NCBI GenBank assembly: GCA_958430865.1
Contig: CAUDNR010000184.1
Location: 987-38,464, forward strand
Length of the DNA stretch: 37,478 nt
Reading direction: 5' to 3'
DNA from: Entrophospora sp. SA101
Lineage: Eukaryota > Glomeromycota > Glomeromycetes > Entrophosporales > Entrophosporaceae
Shown here: in pieces, positions 20,011 to 29,725 of the stretch
How the letters are laid out: each line of letters begins with the position of its first letter
Numbering within the stretch: the stretch's first letter is position 1
Program-made: the position numbers and the translations under genes
The notes under the pieces: model-generated
The model's database searches: none
What the model was told of the DNA's origin: nothing
Seen by the model: the letters and a program-made list of their open reading frames with translations, nothing else

Positions 20011-20496
20011 CTTGGTGGCTGAACACCGGTATGCAAATATATTTCAGGATGAGCTAATGGCATGGCAATCAGCTCCAATACTTCTTCGATACAAGAATCA
20101 ATTCCACCCAAATCAGATAATCGTGCATTAGGTAAACTTGTCTTAAACTCTGTAACTACTATGTAAAGTTTTATTAGAAGAAAATAACAAATAATAATAA
20201 ACATTTAACTTTATAATTTAGTTAATTGTATTTAAATAAAAATTATTATTCACACATTTAACTTTTTTCTTTGATTCTTTTGTATACTTTGATTTTTTTC
20301 TTTTAATTCCATTCTCATCAGCGTGTTCTCCTTGTTTGTTTTGTGAGTTTAAAGCATTAGATTGCAAAGAGACGGGTGATGTGGTTGCGGTTTCTACAGA
20401 TGCATCTTGTCTTGAATTAGATTCTACTATCGATGAAGAAGAAGAAAGATGTTGAGTCCATGTTTTTGTAATTGAGTTATTCATGAAGTTTGTATC
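20011..20496 (-). pseudogene. RIX7: Truncated RIX7/NVL (ribosome-biogenesis AAA-ATPase) fragment
   Basis: Minus-strand exons 20256-20496 and 20011-20158 join by phase. The first gives DTNFMNNSITKTWTQH, a Ser/Thr-rich stretch and a Lys-rich nuclear-type tract. The second gives TSLPNARLSDLGGIDSCIEE, then HPEIYLHTGVQPPR, which is the segment just before the Walker A of the first AAA module in RIX7/NVL. RIX7 strips factors from pre-60S ribosomal particles in the nucleolus. The next residues should be GVLLHGPPGCGKT, but no such exon exists further left; the DNA runs into the inverted-repeat arm instead. Exons before 20496 should exist to the right and were not securely found. It is therefore a truncated gene or an assembly break. 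Confidence 0.75.
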
Positions 20497-22061
20497 CTTT
20501 ATTTTCACAAAATATATTTATTATTGATGATTTCATATTTTTTCTTTTGTGTTTTTTAGTATAAAAAGAGTTTCAAACCTAACCTTGACCTCCATTGGTG
20601 AAAATCTTTGTGGTTAAATTTTAATTTGATGAAAAAAAATAAATGCATCGAACGTTTAAGATTTTCTAATATTTAAGGTCCCCCAAGTATTATGATTAGG
20701 ACCTAATTTTAGGGTAAGTGCCTCCAAATTACACCCGATTATAGCAATGTGATCTTACCAAATTAAGTAAAATGGACCGATAAGTTAATTTATTGACATT
20801 TGGCGGCCAAAATTTTAAATTCATTAAAAGATCAATATAACCTATTAAACCAACAAGAAGAAGAGGAACAAATTTACCTATGTTGACATCTTCGGATTCA
20901 TATTTAAACCTGGGAAGTAAATATAAAGATGATGTTTTAATCATAGTTGTTAAATGTGTAAATTAATTAAATCAAATAATACTTTTCAAATAAAACCTTT
21001 AATTTTTGATCTTTTTTAAATCATTTTTCTTTTCTTTATGAACTATTTTTGTTGTAATTAAACTTTTTTTTTTTTTTTGATTTTCAATTGTCAATTTATT
21101 AGTAAATAAAAAAAGTAATGTTGGTAAAAGATAATTATTTAATTACCAGGCGAAGATTTTGAAAAGTCAACTTCTACACATTGATTTTTCATATACTTTT
21201 CGACAATATATTTTGCCCAAATAGAAATTTTGAGATTGTTTTTCAATATGTTTTATTACAATCTCCAATGATTTGGAGTGGCGGGCGATAACTACCACCA
21301 TCCTTAAATCACTTCCGCTTTCGTTTCTCCTTTATTATCTTCTCTGTTTCTTTTTTCTTGACGTGGCAATTTTTTTTATTAAATTTTTTAAAAAGAAAAA
21401 AATAAGTTCGTAATTTGATCGAATTGATTTTTTTAAAACAATTTATTTTTTGACAGAGTCCAAGGTGACAAAGCGTGAGTGTTGTTGTTTGGTTTGGTTT
21501 GGGTCTCCTAAAGAACGCGGTGCAGATCTTGCTGGGCAATTATAAGATTCTTATCAAAATGATAATAAATGATTAATATTTTGCTTTGCGTAATCGTAGT
21601 AAGAATAATATTATTAATATATAACTACAAGAAGATGTCAAGGCAATACGCTGTTGAAAAAGAAACATTTCAAATATGCAATGTTTGATTATTGGAAATT
21701 TTATAGATGTTGAAGCACATACGTTACCTTGAACACATTACAGTCATTCTCATCTTCCTTGTGTACATAAGGCTAATCTGACTTGCGACCCCTCGATGAT
21801 ACAATGATGCAACTGAATTCCAGGGGAGGGACGCAAAGCCCTGGAGTTTACCGAGACTGCATCAATCGTCAATGACACTTTCACTAATCTTCCCAGACCA
21901 GAGATGGCTGCTGGCATGCTAGACAAAAAGTTGCTTGTAACGATCCTACCTCTAGGGCAAGGATGGCTCCATGACCAAGTCGCAACTCTGCTGATGAATT
22001 GTAGTGCCATGTGAATATCCAGATCCATCAAAGCAAAGAGAATCTGCAACTTGTGGTGACC
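20497..22061. other. Mostly non-coding, with a possible upstream RIX7 exon and a GC-richer block
   Basis: Around 21146-21240 the minus strand reads ISIWAKYIVEKYMKNQC and VEVDFSKSSP, which could be an N-terminal exon of the RIX7-like gene, but splice phases to neighbouring candidates did not work out. From about 21770 to 22060 the base composition is clearly less AT-rich than the surroundings; the only readings there are short and overlapping on both strands. No other gene is supported. Confidence 0.35.
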
Positions 22062-22195
22062 CTGAAATTGCATTGGGCTCTGATGTTAAGAGGAAAGTTG
22101 TAAAATAGTGTTTGTTTTGTATAATCATTTTCATAAATTCTCTTTTTCTCTTTAATTTTTGTTGACCAACTGAATTTGTTGTTTTTTTAAATGGG
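22062..22195 (+). repeat. First copy of a SINE-like tail
   Basis: This block (GGAAAGTTGTAAAATA, TTTTCATAAATT, CTCTTTAATTTTT, TTGACCAACTGAATTTG) reappears in the same order at 22310-22450 behind the tRNA-like head, with moderate divergence. The upstream part of this copy may be the GC-richer block before it. Confidence 0.5.
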
Positions 22196-22230
22196 AATGT
22201 TTTCCCATATAACCTCCTACCCTAGGTTAA

Positions 22231-22299
22231 AGGAGTGTAGCTCAATGAGAGCATGTATCTCACAAGTATAAAGATGGCAGTTTAATTCTGCCCACTCCT
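22231..22299 (+). tRNA. tRNA-Val(CAC)-like sequence, probably the head of a SINE
   Basis: The 69 bases fold as a cloverleaf. The acceptor stem AGGAGTG pairs with CACTCCT (7 bp), the D stem GCTC with GAGC, the anticodon stem TGTAT with GTATA (two wobbles), and the T stem GGCAG with CTGCC (5 bp). The anticodon loop CTCACAA gives anticodon CAC (valine). The A box TAGCTCAATGAG is good; the B box is degraded (T loop TTTAATT). The D loop is only 5 bases. The weak B box and the repeated tail downstream favour a tRNA-derived retroelement or pseudogene over a working tRNA. Confidence 0.5.
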
Positions 22300-22460
22300 A
22301 ATGTGATAGTCACCATGATCACTGGCATCAAGGAGAAAGCTGTAAAATAAAATGGTTCAGATTTTGTTTGGTATGTTATAAATTAATCATTTCCATAAAT
22401 TTTCTGCATCTCTTTAATTTTTATTTGACCAACCGAATTTGTTTTTCGAATGGGGTAGGG
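22231..22460 (+). mobile_element. tRNA-derived SINE-like element
   Basis: The tRNA-Val-like head (22231-22299) is followed by an unrelated body and a tail that is shared with 22062-22195. A tRNA head carrying RNA polymerase III boxes joined to a repeated tail is the standard SINE plan. No poly-A or clean target duplication was seen, and the 3' boundary near 22460 is approximate. Confidence 0.45.
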
Positions 22461-23585
22461 TTGTTGGTGAGTAGGCATGTCACTGACAAGGCAGCAACCC
22501 AGGTTGCAACCTCCTGAGTTGCAGAATTTTTGAATCAGTTGCAGACATAAACTTTATTTTAGAGAGAGGTAAAACACAAAGTAATCATCACACAAATGCT
22601 GATCCTCATCAATGATCAATGCTCATATGGTGACAATCAAGCCTGGTCTGAAAGGGAAGATAAGGGAAATTTTGTCCAAAGCCTTCCAACATGTGTGGAA
22701 CCTAGTATTTGAAGAAAAATTCATAATTATGAGGCGTGTGAAAGCACCGCATTGCATGTTTGTGATAGGAAAATTTTATTAAATCTGACACCTGTGATCA
22801 ATATCAGATTTATTATTCATTTTAAATAAATATATAGTAGGAAGGAAAAATAAATTTTTTTGATCCTTTTATTTATCCTTGGGATCTGGGTGGTCATACA
22901 ATTAAAAGTTTTGTTTCTGCATGGTCTTAGTATTATTTACTACTCGGGTGATGCAATTGTTTGTTATGTCAAGGATAACATCAAATGTATTGAATAATTA
23001 TTGTGATGAAAGGATTTGTATGTGAGGTATTAATTTCAATAATTCTGAAATCATTTTTTTATTAAAAAGTTTTATTTGTAATGATATTTGTTTTAAAAGT
23101 GTAAAAAAAATTTTAAAGGGGTTTTTTTAATTAAGGCTTTTTGATATAAATTTTTTTTTGTTACATTTGTTATATCAATCTCAGTCCAAAATTAATCATA
23201 TTTATATATTTTAGAATTCTTTTTTGATAAAAAAAAAAATTCAAACATTTGTTTATTTTTTTTTTAGTACATTTCAATTAGATTTTTAGAAATAACAATA
23301 ATTATCTTTTATTTATTTATATTTATCTGTTTAATTGATCAATAAAATCTCAGGTTTCAAGATAATTTATCTTATCCATTTTTAGTAATAATAAATAATT
23401 TTATTTTCACTTTTATATCAATTATTGCTGTATTGAATATATACTTCTGATATTTATTTGCAGATCCACTCAAATTTAATTCTTTTCTGCCTACTTTGCT
23501 TGTCACCACAGGACCAATTTCAATTTTAAAATATATGAAAACCTACAAAGTGAACATAAATTTATATATATAGGGATAGGTGTAT
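22461..23585. other. Gene-free stretch
   Basis: No coding region or clear repeat could be supported. The first third is moderately GC-rich and looks like old repeat DNA. The rest is strongly T-rich and could contain the promoter or 5' end of the pseudogene that follows. Confidence 0.4.
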
Positions 23586-24330
23586 ATGAAAAGTAATAAT
23601 AAATATAATGGTTCTAATGAATATCAAAAAGCAATTGATTTTTTAGAAAAAGGATGTAATTGTGGTTGTTCTTCAAGAATTCCCAAAGAACAATTTGCAG
23701 AATTAAGAGAATCCTTTCAAGCTCTCTCTAAATCAGAACAAGACATATTTTTAATGGCACAGATTAAAACCATGGATGGGGGATTAATAAGCACTAGCAG
23801 ACGCCTTGAAAAGAAAACCAGATCTAATAAAAGAACTTTCTATCACTGAGATCACAATATACTTCTTTGTCAAGAAACTTATCTCAATATGCTAGGAATT
23901 GGCAGGACTTATTTTGAAAATATTAGAAATCATTTGATAAACAATGGTCTTCTGCCAAGAATCCATGGCAATATTAAAAGGATGTCTCAATGGAAAACTA
24001 AAATGGTGATTGACAAAGATGTTGCAGAAGTAATAAAGATTTTTCTGGAAAATTATGCAGAAGTCCATGGATTACCAAGTCCAGGAAGAAGTAACAATAG
24101 AATAATTCAATCAGTTACATTTTTACCAGCTGAAATGAGTTATAAATCTGTGCACAGAGATTTTCTAGCTGGTCTGTAAGAAGATAGTAGTTTGAAATCT
24201 TTAAAATATGATGCTTTCAGAAAATTATGACATCAATTGACACCAGAAATTCAAATTATGAGTCCCAGGACTGACTTGTGTGGCGCTTGTCATCATTTAG
24301 AGATGGTTTACATTATAATGCTCACCAAGA
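23586..24330 (+). pseudogene. Decayed transposon-type protein with three in-frame stops
   Basis: One reading frame runs for about 245 codons and is broken only by TGA at 23847, TAA at 24177 and TGA at 24228. Successive readings are CNCGCSSRIPKEQFAEL, then NMLGIGRTYFENIRNHLINN, then PRIHGNIKRMSQWKT, then VHGLPSPGRSNNR, ending in SPRTDLCGACHHLEMVY. The order HGN, LPxPGR, VHRDF, then a CxxC after SPRTDLC recalls a family of large transposon-like ORFs common in mycorrhizal fungi and cnidarians; I cannot name the superfamily with certainty. The catalytic C-terminal part is missing. Decay is by point mutation, without frameshift. Confidence 0.65.
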
Positions 24331-24335
24331 GTAAA

Positions 24336-24863
24336 GCTCCGAATGGTTCGGTTTTGGTTTGGTTTGGTTTCAGTTTTTAAAAAACCAATTCGAAAATTTT
24401 CAGTTCAATTTCGGTTTAGTTTCGGTTTTTAAATTAATAATTGGAGATGTGACATACACATGATTTTTTTAATTTTTATCATTATTGATTATATTTATAA
24501 GAAATGATAAAATCAAAATTTTGGCCTCATTTGTTAAACTGGGTAGAATTGACAATTTCAGTTCCTATTTCATCAGCTTTGCTTCTAAAAGGAATTGGTT
24601 TACTTTTTTTTTTATAAATGATAAAAAGAGAAATAAAACTATTGACACCTGAATGTGTTTTAAATTTGTATATATTTATTTTAATTGTAAATTAAAATGT
24701 CCAAAAAATACCAACAATGATAATATGGATAATTACAATTGGCGGTGATGGAAATGTGGGAAGCGAAAATGATAAAAGTAATGATGATGATGAAACAATT
24801 AGAATAGAAAGTGGTGAAGAAGAAGACAGTGGTAGTGATGATAATATTGAAATTTATATTTAG
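24336..24863 (+). other. hAT-like left end and a short acidic reading frame
   Basis: At 24336 the sequence TAAAGCTCCGAATGGTTCGG is followed by GGTTT-rich subterminal repeats, resembling the ends at 8125 and 9030. Downstream, an ATG at 24717 opens 48 codons ending at 24863 with the acidic SGEEEDSGSDDNIEIYI, of the type found at the C-terminus of some transposases. No right end was found. It is probably a partial element and not a gene. Confidence 0.3.
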
Positions 24864-24982
24864 ATATTATTTTTATTTATATATTAATATATATATTTTT
24901 TTTAAAAATGCAATGCATAAAAATGCGCATCATGTGAATGAAATTTTGAAATTTCATGCAATTTCCCATTTCTACAGACTCT

Positions 24983-25026
24983 ACCACTACAACATAAAAA
25001 TAGCCGCTGGAACCACTACAACATAA
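24983..25026. repeat. 15-bp direct repeat
   Basis: ACCACTACAACATAA occurs at 24983-24997 and again at 25012-25026, separated by 14 bases. It could be a small local duplication or a target-site scar. Confidence 0.6.
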
Positions 25027-25364
25027 GTATTTGGTTTGGAACTATGTTAATTTTAATTCTTTTTTTGATATAATATGTATATACACTCCCTGACAAGTAA
25101 TGAAGTGTTTTCAAAAACAATTATAATACTATTTAATAATTATAAATTCGATTTACATAATAAAAAATTCCAAGACTTATATTAAATAAAAGCTGTGGTT
25201 TTGGAGATTGAGCATGTGAATTAAAATCGCAATTAGCAAATCTTAAAATAAATTTATATATATTCATTTTTAATTTGTTATTTTATTATTAGGAAATATC
25301 CATATTCAAATATTGAAATAATCCATTTTTTATTAATATATTTACATTTTAATTAATCATTCAT

Positions 25365-26374
25365 TCATTCTACACGATAAAGATCCACAACCTTTTTCCC
25401 TCTTGTTTTTGCTAAATCTTCAGGTAATTTTTGAGTTTCAAGAGCTTGAAAAGTAGCTTTTACAACATTCATTCCATTACGTGATCCCAAAACTTTGGCC
25501 GCTAAGTCATGTATACCAACACATTTGCATATTTCATGTATGTAATGATTTGTCCTTATACCAAATCCTATAAAAAATATTATTATATAAATATAAATAA
25601 ATAGGATAAATAAATAGATGAACAGAAAGATGAATAGATATACCTGGAGGTCTAACCATTAACTTTAATTTAGTACTATGAAATTTATATTGAATCTCAT
25701 GATAAATGGTTCTGTCATTATATCGATGAAAATATTGTAGGTTTTTAATTGCTTGATTTGTAGCTTTCCTTACAGAAGTTGCAGCTTCTTCATGTTTACC
25801 CTCACCATAACTTGCCAATCCATTACAATTACCCACCACCACCAATGAATACATACTAAATATACGACCTTTTGATGTTTGGTTTACTACACGTTTGACA
25901 ATCAAACCTTTTTTTTGTAAAGCCCTTATTTCTTGAGCAGTGAGACCTGTCAATGCTGCTAAGATGTCAGTATCATCGGATTAAGCTTCTGGTGAAACTA
26001 TTGTTGATGATGAACGATATGTCGGTAGTGATGGTGGAGTGATGAAAGGCTTTTCAACTTCCAGAATTGGATCGAGTTTGGATAGATCTTGTTACATAAA
26101 TATACACAAATATGGATATGAATTGACAATAATAATAACAATTTTATTTATCAAGATCAATCAAATAATTAAAACACTTACCGGTTTTAGGATTTGAAAT
26201 AAATGGGTATTTCCTAATAATAGAAATCATCTTAATTATCTTGCAAGAAAAATTAAATGAATATGTTATACCTGTATGAAAGGCAACGATCCTAACAGGG
26301 GATGGTAACGCTTGAAAAAAACATTTAGAAGGGAAAGGCTTATTAGGAAATGTATGATTAATAAGCCTGAACAT
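25365..26374 (-). pseudogene. MRPS5: Mitochondrial ribosomal protein uS5m (MRPS5) with one in-frame stop
   Basis: Exons on the minus strand are 26182-26374, 25644-26087 and 25365-25567, all with GT-AG introns, for 279 residues. The first exon (MFRLINHTFPNKPFPSKCFF) is basic and Phe/Pro-rich, as expected of a mitochondrial targeting sequence. The S5 signature follows: VKRVVNQTSKGRIFSMYSLV, VVGNCNGLASYGEGKHEEAA, then YHEIQYKFHSTKL and the C-terminal HEICKCVGIHDLAAKVLGSR. uS5m belongs to the mitoribosome small subunit. An in-frame TAA at 25983-25981 interrupts the linker (SPEA*SDDTD) before the S5 domain, with no good ATG after it. It could be a real nonsense change, a sequencing error (TCA to TAA), or skipped by an unusual 57-nt intron. 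Confidence 0.85.
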
Positions 26375-26868
26375 ATTAAAAAAAAGTGTTGTTTCTAGAC
26401 GATGATTTTTTGTGATTCAGATTTTTTTCATCCTAATTACTGGTTAAGGAAGGTCTTAGCGGGTCGTAACACTAGATTTTAGACACTGAACTCTAAATAA
26501 GGATCGGCAGAAGAAAAATGTCTCAAATTTAATTGATGACTTCGTGACAATATTTTTTTATTTTATGTTGTGACACAAAATACAAAAAATTTAGTTGAAA
26601 GAACTTTGATAGTAATAGCGAACAGGATTATTTGCACTTTCCTACTAACCTATGAAAACTTATAAAAGGATCGTATTGTCAAGGAAAAATTGATTAGATC
26701 AATATCAAAATTTAAAAGTGAAATCAAATAATTTGGTTGTTCTGATATTAACAATGTTAAAACTTGATGTTGAACAAATAACATTAACGTGATAGGTAAT
26801 ATGAAGTTATTAGTTTAACATAAATAAATATATTTACATTGAAAATCAAGTATAAATTAGCTATTTAA
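26375..26868. other. Spacer between CWC2 3' end and uS5m start
   Basis: These 494 AT-rich bases lie between two minus-strand genes. They must hold the uS5m promoter and the CWC2 terminator/poly-A region in reverse order relative to the plus strand; no specific site could be picked out. Confidence 0.4.
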
Positions 26869-28861
26869 TTAATTTTTCTTCCTTGTGCTTTTCCTTATTG
26901 GCCTTACTTTCTCTTCTTTTTCTTCCTTTACTTTTTTTCTTGCCTTTCCTTTCTCCCTTTCTTTCTCTTTCTCTTTCTCCTTTTCTTTTTCTTTTTCTTT
27001 TTCTTTTTCCTTTACTATCACTACTTCTTCCTTCCCATTCTCTTCCTCCTCATTATCATCATCATCATCACTGCTTCCATAATCTGCTAACCCTGCTAAT
27101 GCTGACTTGTTCTCTTTTTTATCTAATTTTTTATCATTATCAACTTCATTAGTTTTCCTAGAATTAACAGAAGAATTAAATCCTCTTGAAAGAATCTTTA
27201 GATTTTCTAGTGTTTCTGCAGATACTATGGAATTTTTAAGAAGTGGTTGTGTAAGTAATGTCTGCTGTAAACCATAATTATTATTATAATAATCATTGTC
27301 AATTTTTGTTGAATCAGGGGCTAATAATGGTTGTTGTTGTTGCTCATTATACACAACAGTTGTAGCTGTAGTTGTTGTAGGTAAAATAGTTGCTACCATA
27401 GTTGAAACTGTTGAGCTAGCATTATCATTAATAGTAGTAGCATTAGTATTAATTATTCCATAAGGGTTTTCATAACCTTCTAAGCCATAAAAATCTTGAT
27501 TTGAATCATTATCAGTGGTGTTGGTTATGCGAGGTCTCTTGTTAAAATATTCATGACCCCCTAAAGAAAATTCAACAGGTAAACTTTTTTGTATTGCTTG
27601 TGCAGCAAGGGCTTCTGCCTTTCGTTTATACTCTTCCTTGGCACGAGGATTAGGATCATCAGTTGCCCATCTAAAAGCATTTTTGAGTAATTATTAATCA
27701 TTAATATTAAAATATATTAAATAACAAAATAGCAAGCTATATATATATATATATTGTAAATAAATAAAGATTATAATATTTCATCATACCTTACATTCAG
27801 TATCTAATACCATAATATTATTATTAATTATTAGTGACTTTTAATACCATTAATATTAAAAATAAAATTTTTGAAGAATTAACTTACTTCATTATGATCT
27901 AAACTTTGATTTGTCATTGCTTCTTTTGCAAATTCAGCATTAAGCGGACTTTTATATGTTACAAAAGCTACACCTTTGTCTTTTAATATTTTAACTAAAA
28001 CATATATTGTTATTAATGAATGAATAAATAAATAAATATATTATGAGTATATTAATCCTAATAAACTTGCAAATAAATAAAATATAATAAATAATGTGAT
28101 TACTTTTTTCAATTTCACCCCATTCACTAAAATATTTACTAACTATTTCTTCCATATCAGATCCAACATGTACATGTCCAACATATAATGTTCTATTTTC
28201 ACGGTTAAATGAGCCCACTCCGCCCATATCATCACGATATTCATTAAATTTATCGCGTCCAAATGCGTCAATTGTTGAATCAATTGGATCAGATTCTTTA
28301 GGAATTCTATGCCAATAATGACATTCATATCTTTATAAAATATATACATAGTATTAATTAGGAATCATTCTCAACCTTCTTCTATTCTCTCCTTGCTTCT
28401 CCCCCATAAAAGAGTATGTAAAATATGTAAAAAAATATAGTATACCCAAATGGACAACATCCTCTTGCAAAATTAAGACAAAAATATGCGTTGGGCATTT
28501 TATCACCTTTAGTTTCACCAGCATCAAGTTCGACATTACATCGAGTTGTTGCTTTCTCTCTATTCAAAATAAATAAAACATAAATAAAACAATAATTAAT
28601 TATTGATACTAATAAATTCCATCTAACAAAACCGTTATTATCTAGTTACCTTGTATATTTTGATGCACGATCACCACCAGACCATCTATTGTACCATATA
28701 TTATAAAAGGTGCCAGGACGATCGTTTAAAACAGCTTTTGATGGCCCCATTTCACTATTAACCTATATAGTTTTATAAGTAAATAGATTAATAACTGTTG
28801 TGATATAAAAACTAAATGCTATCAAATTTACTTGTTTTCTAGCTGGTTTCATTGTTGCCAT
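26869..28861 (-). CDS. CWC2: Pre-mRNA-splicing factor CWC2
   Basis: Seven minus-strand exons join to 468 residues: 28832-28861, 28650-28762, 28446-28559, 28104-28330, 27888-27994, 27790-27803 and 26869-27670. CWC2, in the Prp19-associated complex, contacts U6 snRNA and helps form the spliceosome active site. A Torus/CCCH finger uses C75, C83, C89 and H93 (FARGCCPFGYECHYWHR). An RRM runs from TLYVG (133-137) through KGVAFVTY to NVRWATDDPNP. The sixth exon is only 14 nt and encodes ILNV plus part of Arg, inside the RRM. The C-terminus is long and low-complexity: Thr/Gln/Asn-rich, an Asp/Glu run, then an EK dipeptide array from a CTTTTT-type repeat at 26970-27012. This tail is much longer than in yeast Cwc2. 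Confidence 0.93.
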
Positions 28862-29725
28862 TATCGTGATTGTTGTAATTTGTAATAATTTATTTCAGTG
28901 AACCTAATCTCGAAGATTTTCTAAATTAGGCCAATTTAGGGGCCCTTCTTATTTTTTTTAAAAAAAAAAAAAAAAACGAGGGGGTGGTAAAAATTTAATT
29001 CGTGATTTGTACGAAAATTACAAATGCGTGTTCATAACTATGACAAAGTAAAATAGACTTATTTCTTATTCCTAAATTAAATTTGGTCCTTTGCACGTAA
29101 TTGGGTAATTGGAAGTAATGAACAAGAATCATTTCCTACACACATAGGAATGTCAATAGTAACAGAACTTAAATAGTCGAAATTTCAGTTTTCCACAAGT
29201 GACTAATTCTTTTTTCATTTGTTAAAACAAAACTAATTATACTATGCTGAGACGCATCTGTCCAACCATCTCCTGATAATGTTAAAACTCTTGAGCAAAA
29301 AAATCTAAAGCGAAACATGATTTCCTTTTAGTCAAGTACCCTGCTTTGCTCAACCCTGACGTTTTGAACAAAAATAGATAAATTTTTCGGTTGCCAATTA
29401 GATAGTAATGGGAATTCTCATGACATGGCGATGTATATAGAAATAACCACAACCATTTATCATTTTCGGAAAATGAAAATATTTTGTTCAGATTTCAATT
29501 ATTTCAAGCCAGCGTAGCAAAAAAAGAAAAAAAATGACTCATTCATTACCCTTTGATTTTGATCTCATCCGTAACTGCACTGAATTTACCATTTCAAGTC
29601 TTCTTTACAACCAAATATTTCAAATTTGGTGTAAAAAAAAAAATCTACAACATTTAGAACACGGCAACCTTTTTTCTTTTAACTGTTAAAACACCAAGTC
29701 GAATTTTATATTTTATATTTTTATA
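28862..29725. other. Spacer between CWC2 start and the kinase pseudogene
   Basis: The CWC2 promoter lies at its left end. A poly-A tract of 16-18 bases sits at 28957-28975, immediately followed by a G-rich ACGAGGGGGTGG. No gene or inverted repeat could be supported in the remainder. Confidence 0.4.

Noticed and set aside
20491..20500. GTATCCTTT, a possible second U12-type 5' splice site
   Set aside because: It is on the plus strand within a minus-strand gene, and no reading frame or branch site supports an intron there.
20729..20944. Minus-strand 71-codon reading as a RIX7 exon
   Set aside because: No motif is recognised, and splice phases with the neighbouring RIX7-like exons fail.
26883..27152. 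Plus-strand Leu/Phe/Ser-rich readings
   Set aside because: They are antisense shadows of the low-complexity EK and Asp-rich tail of CWC2.
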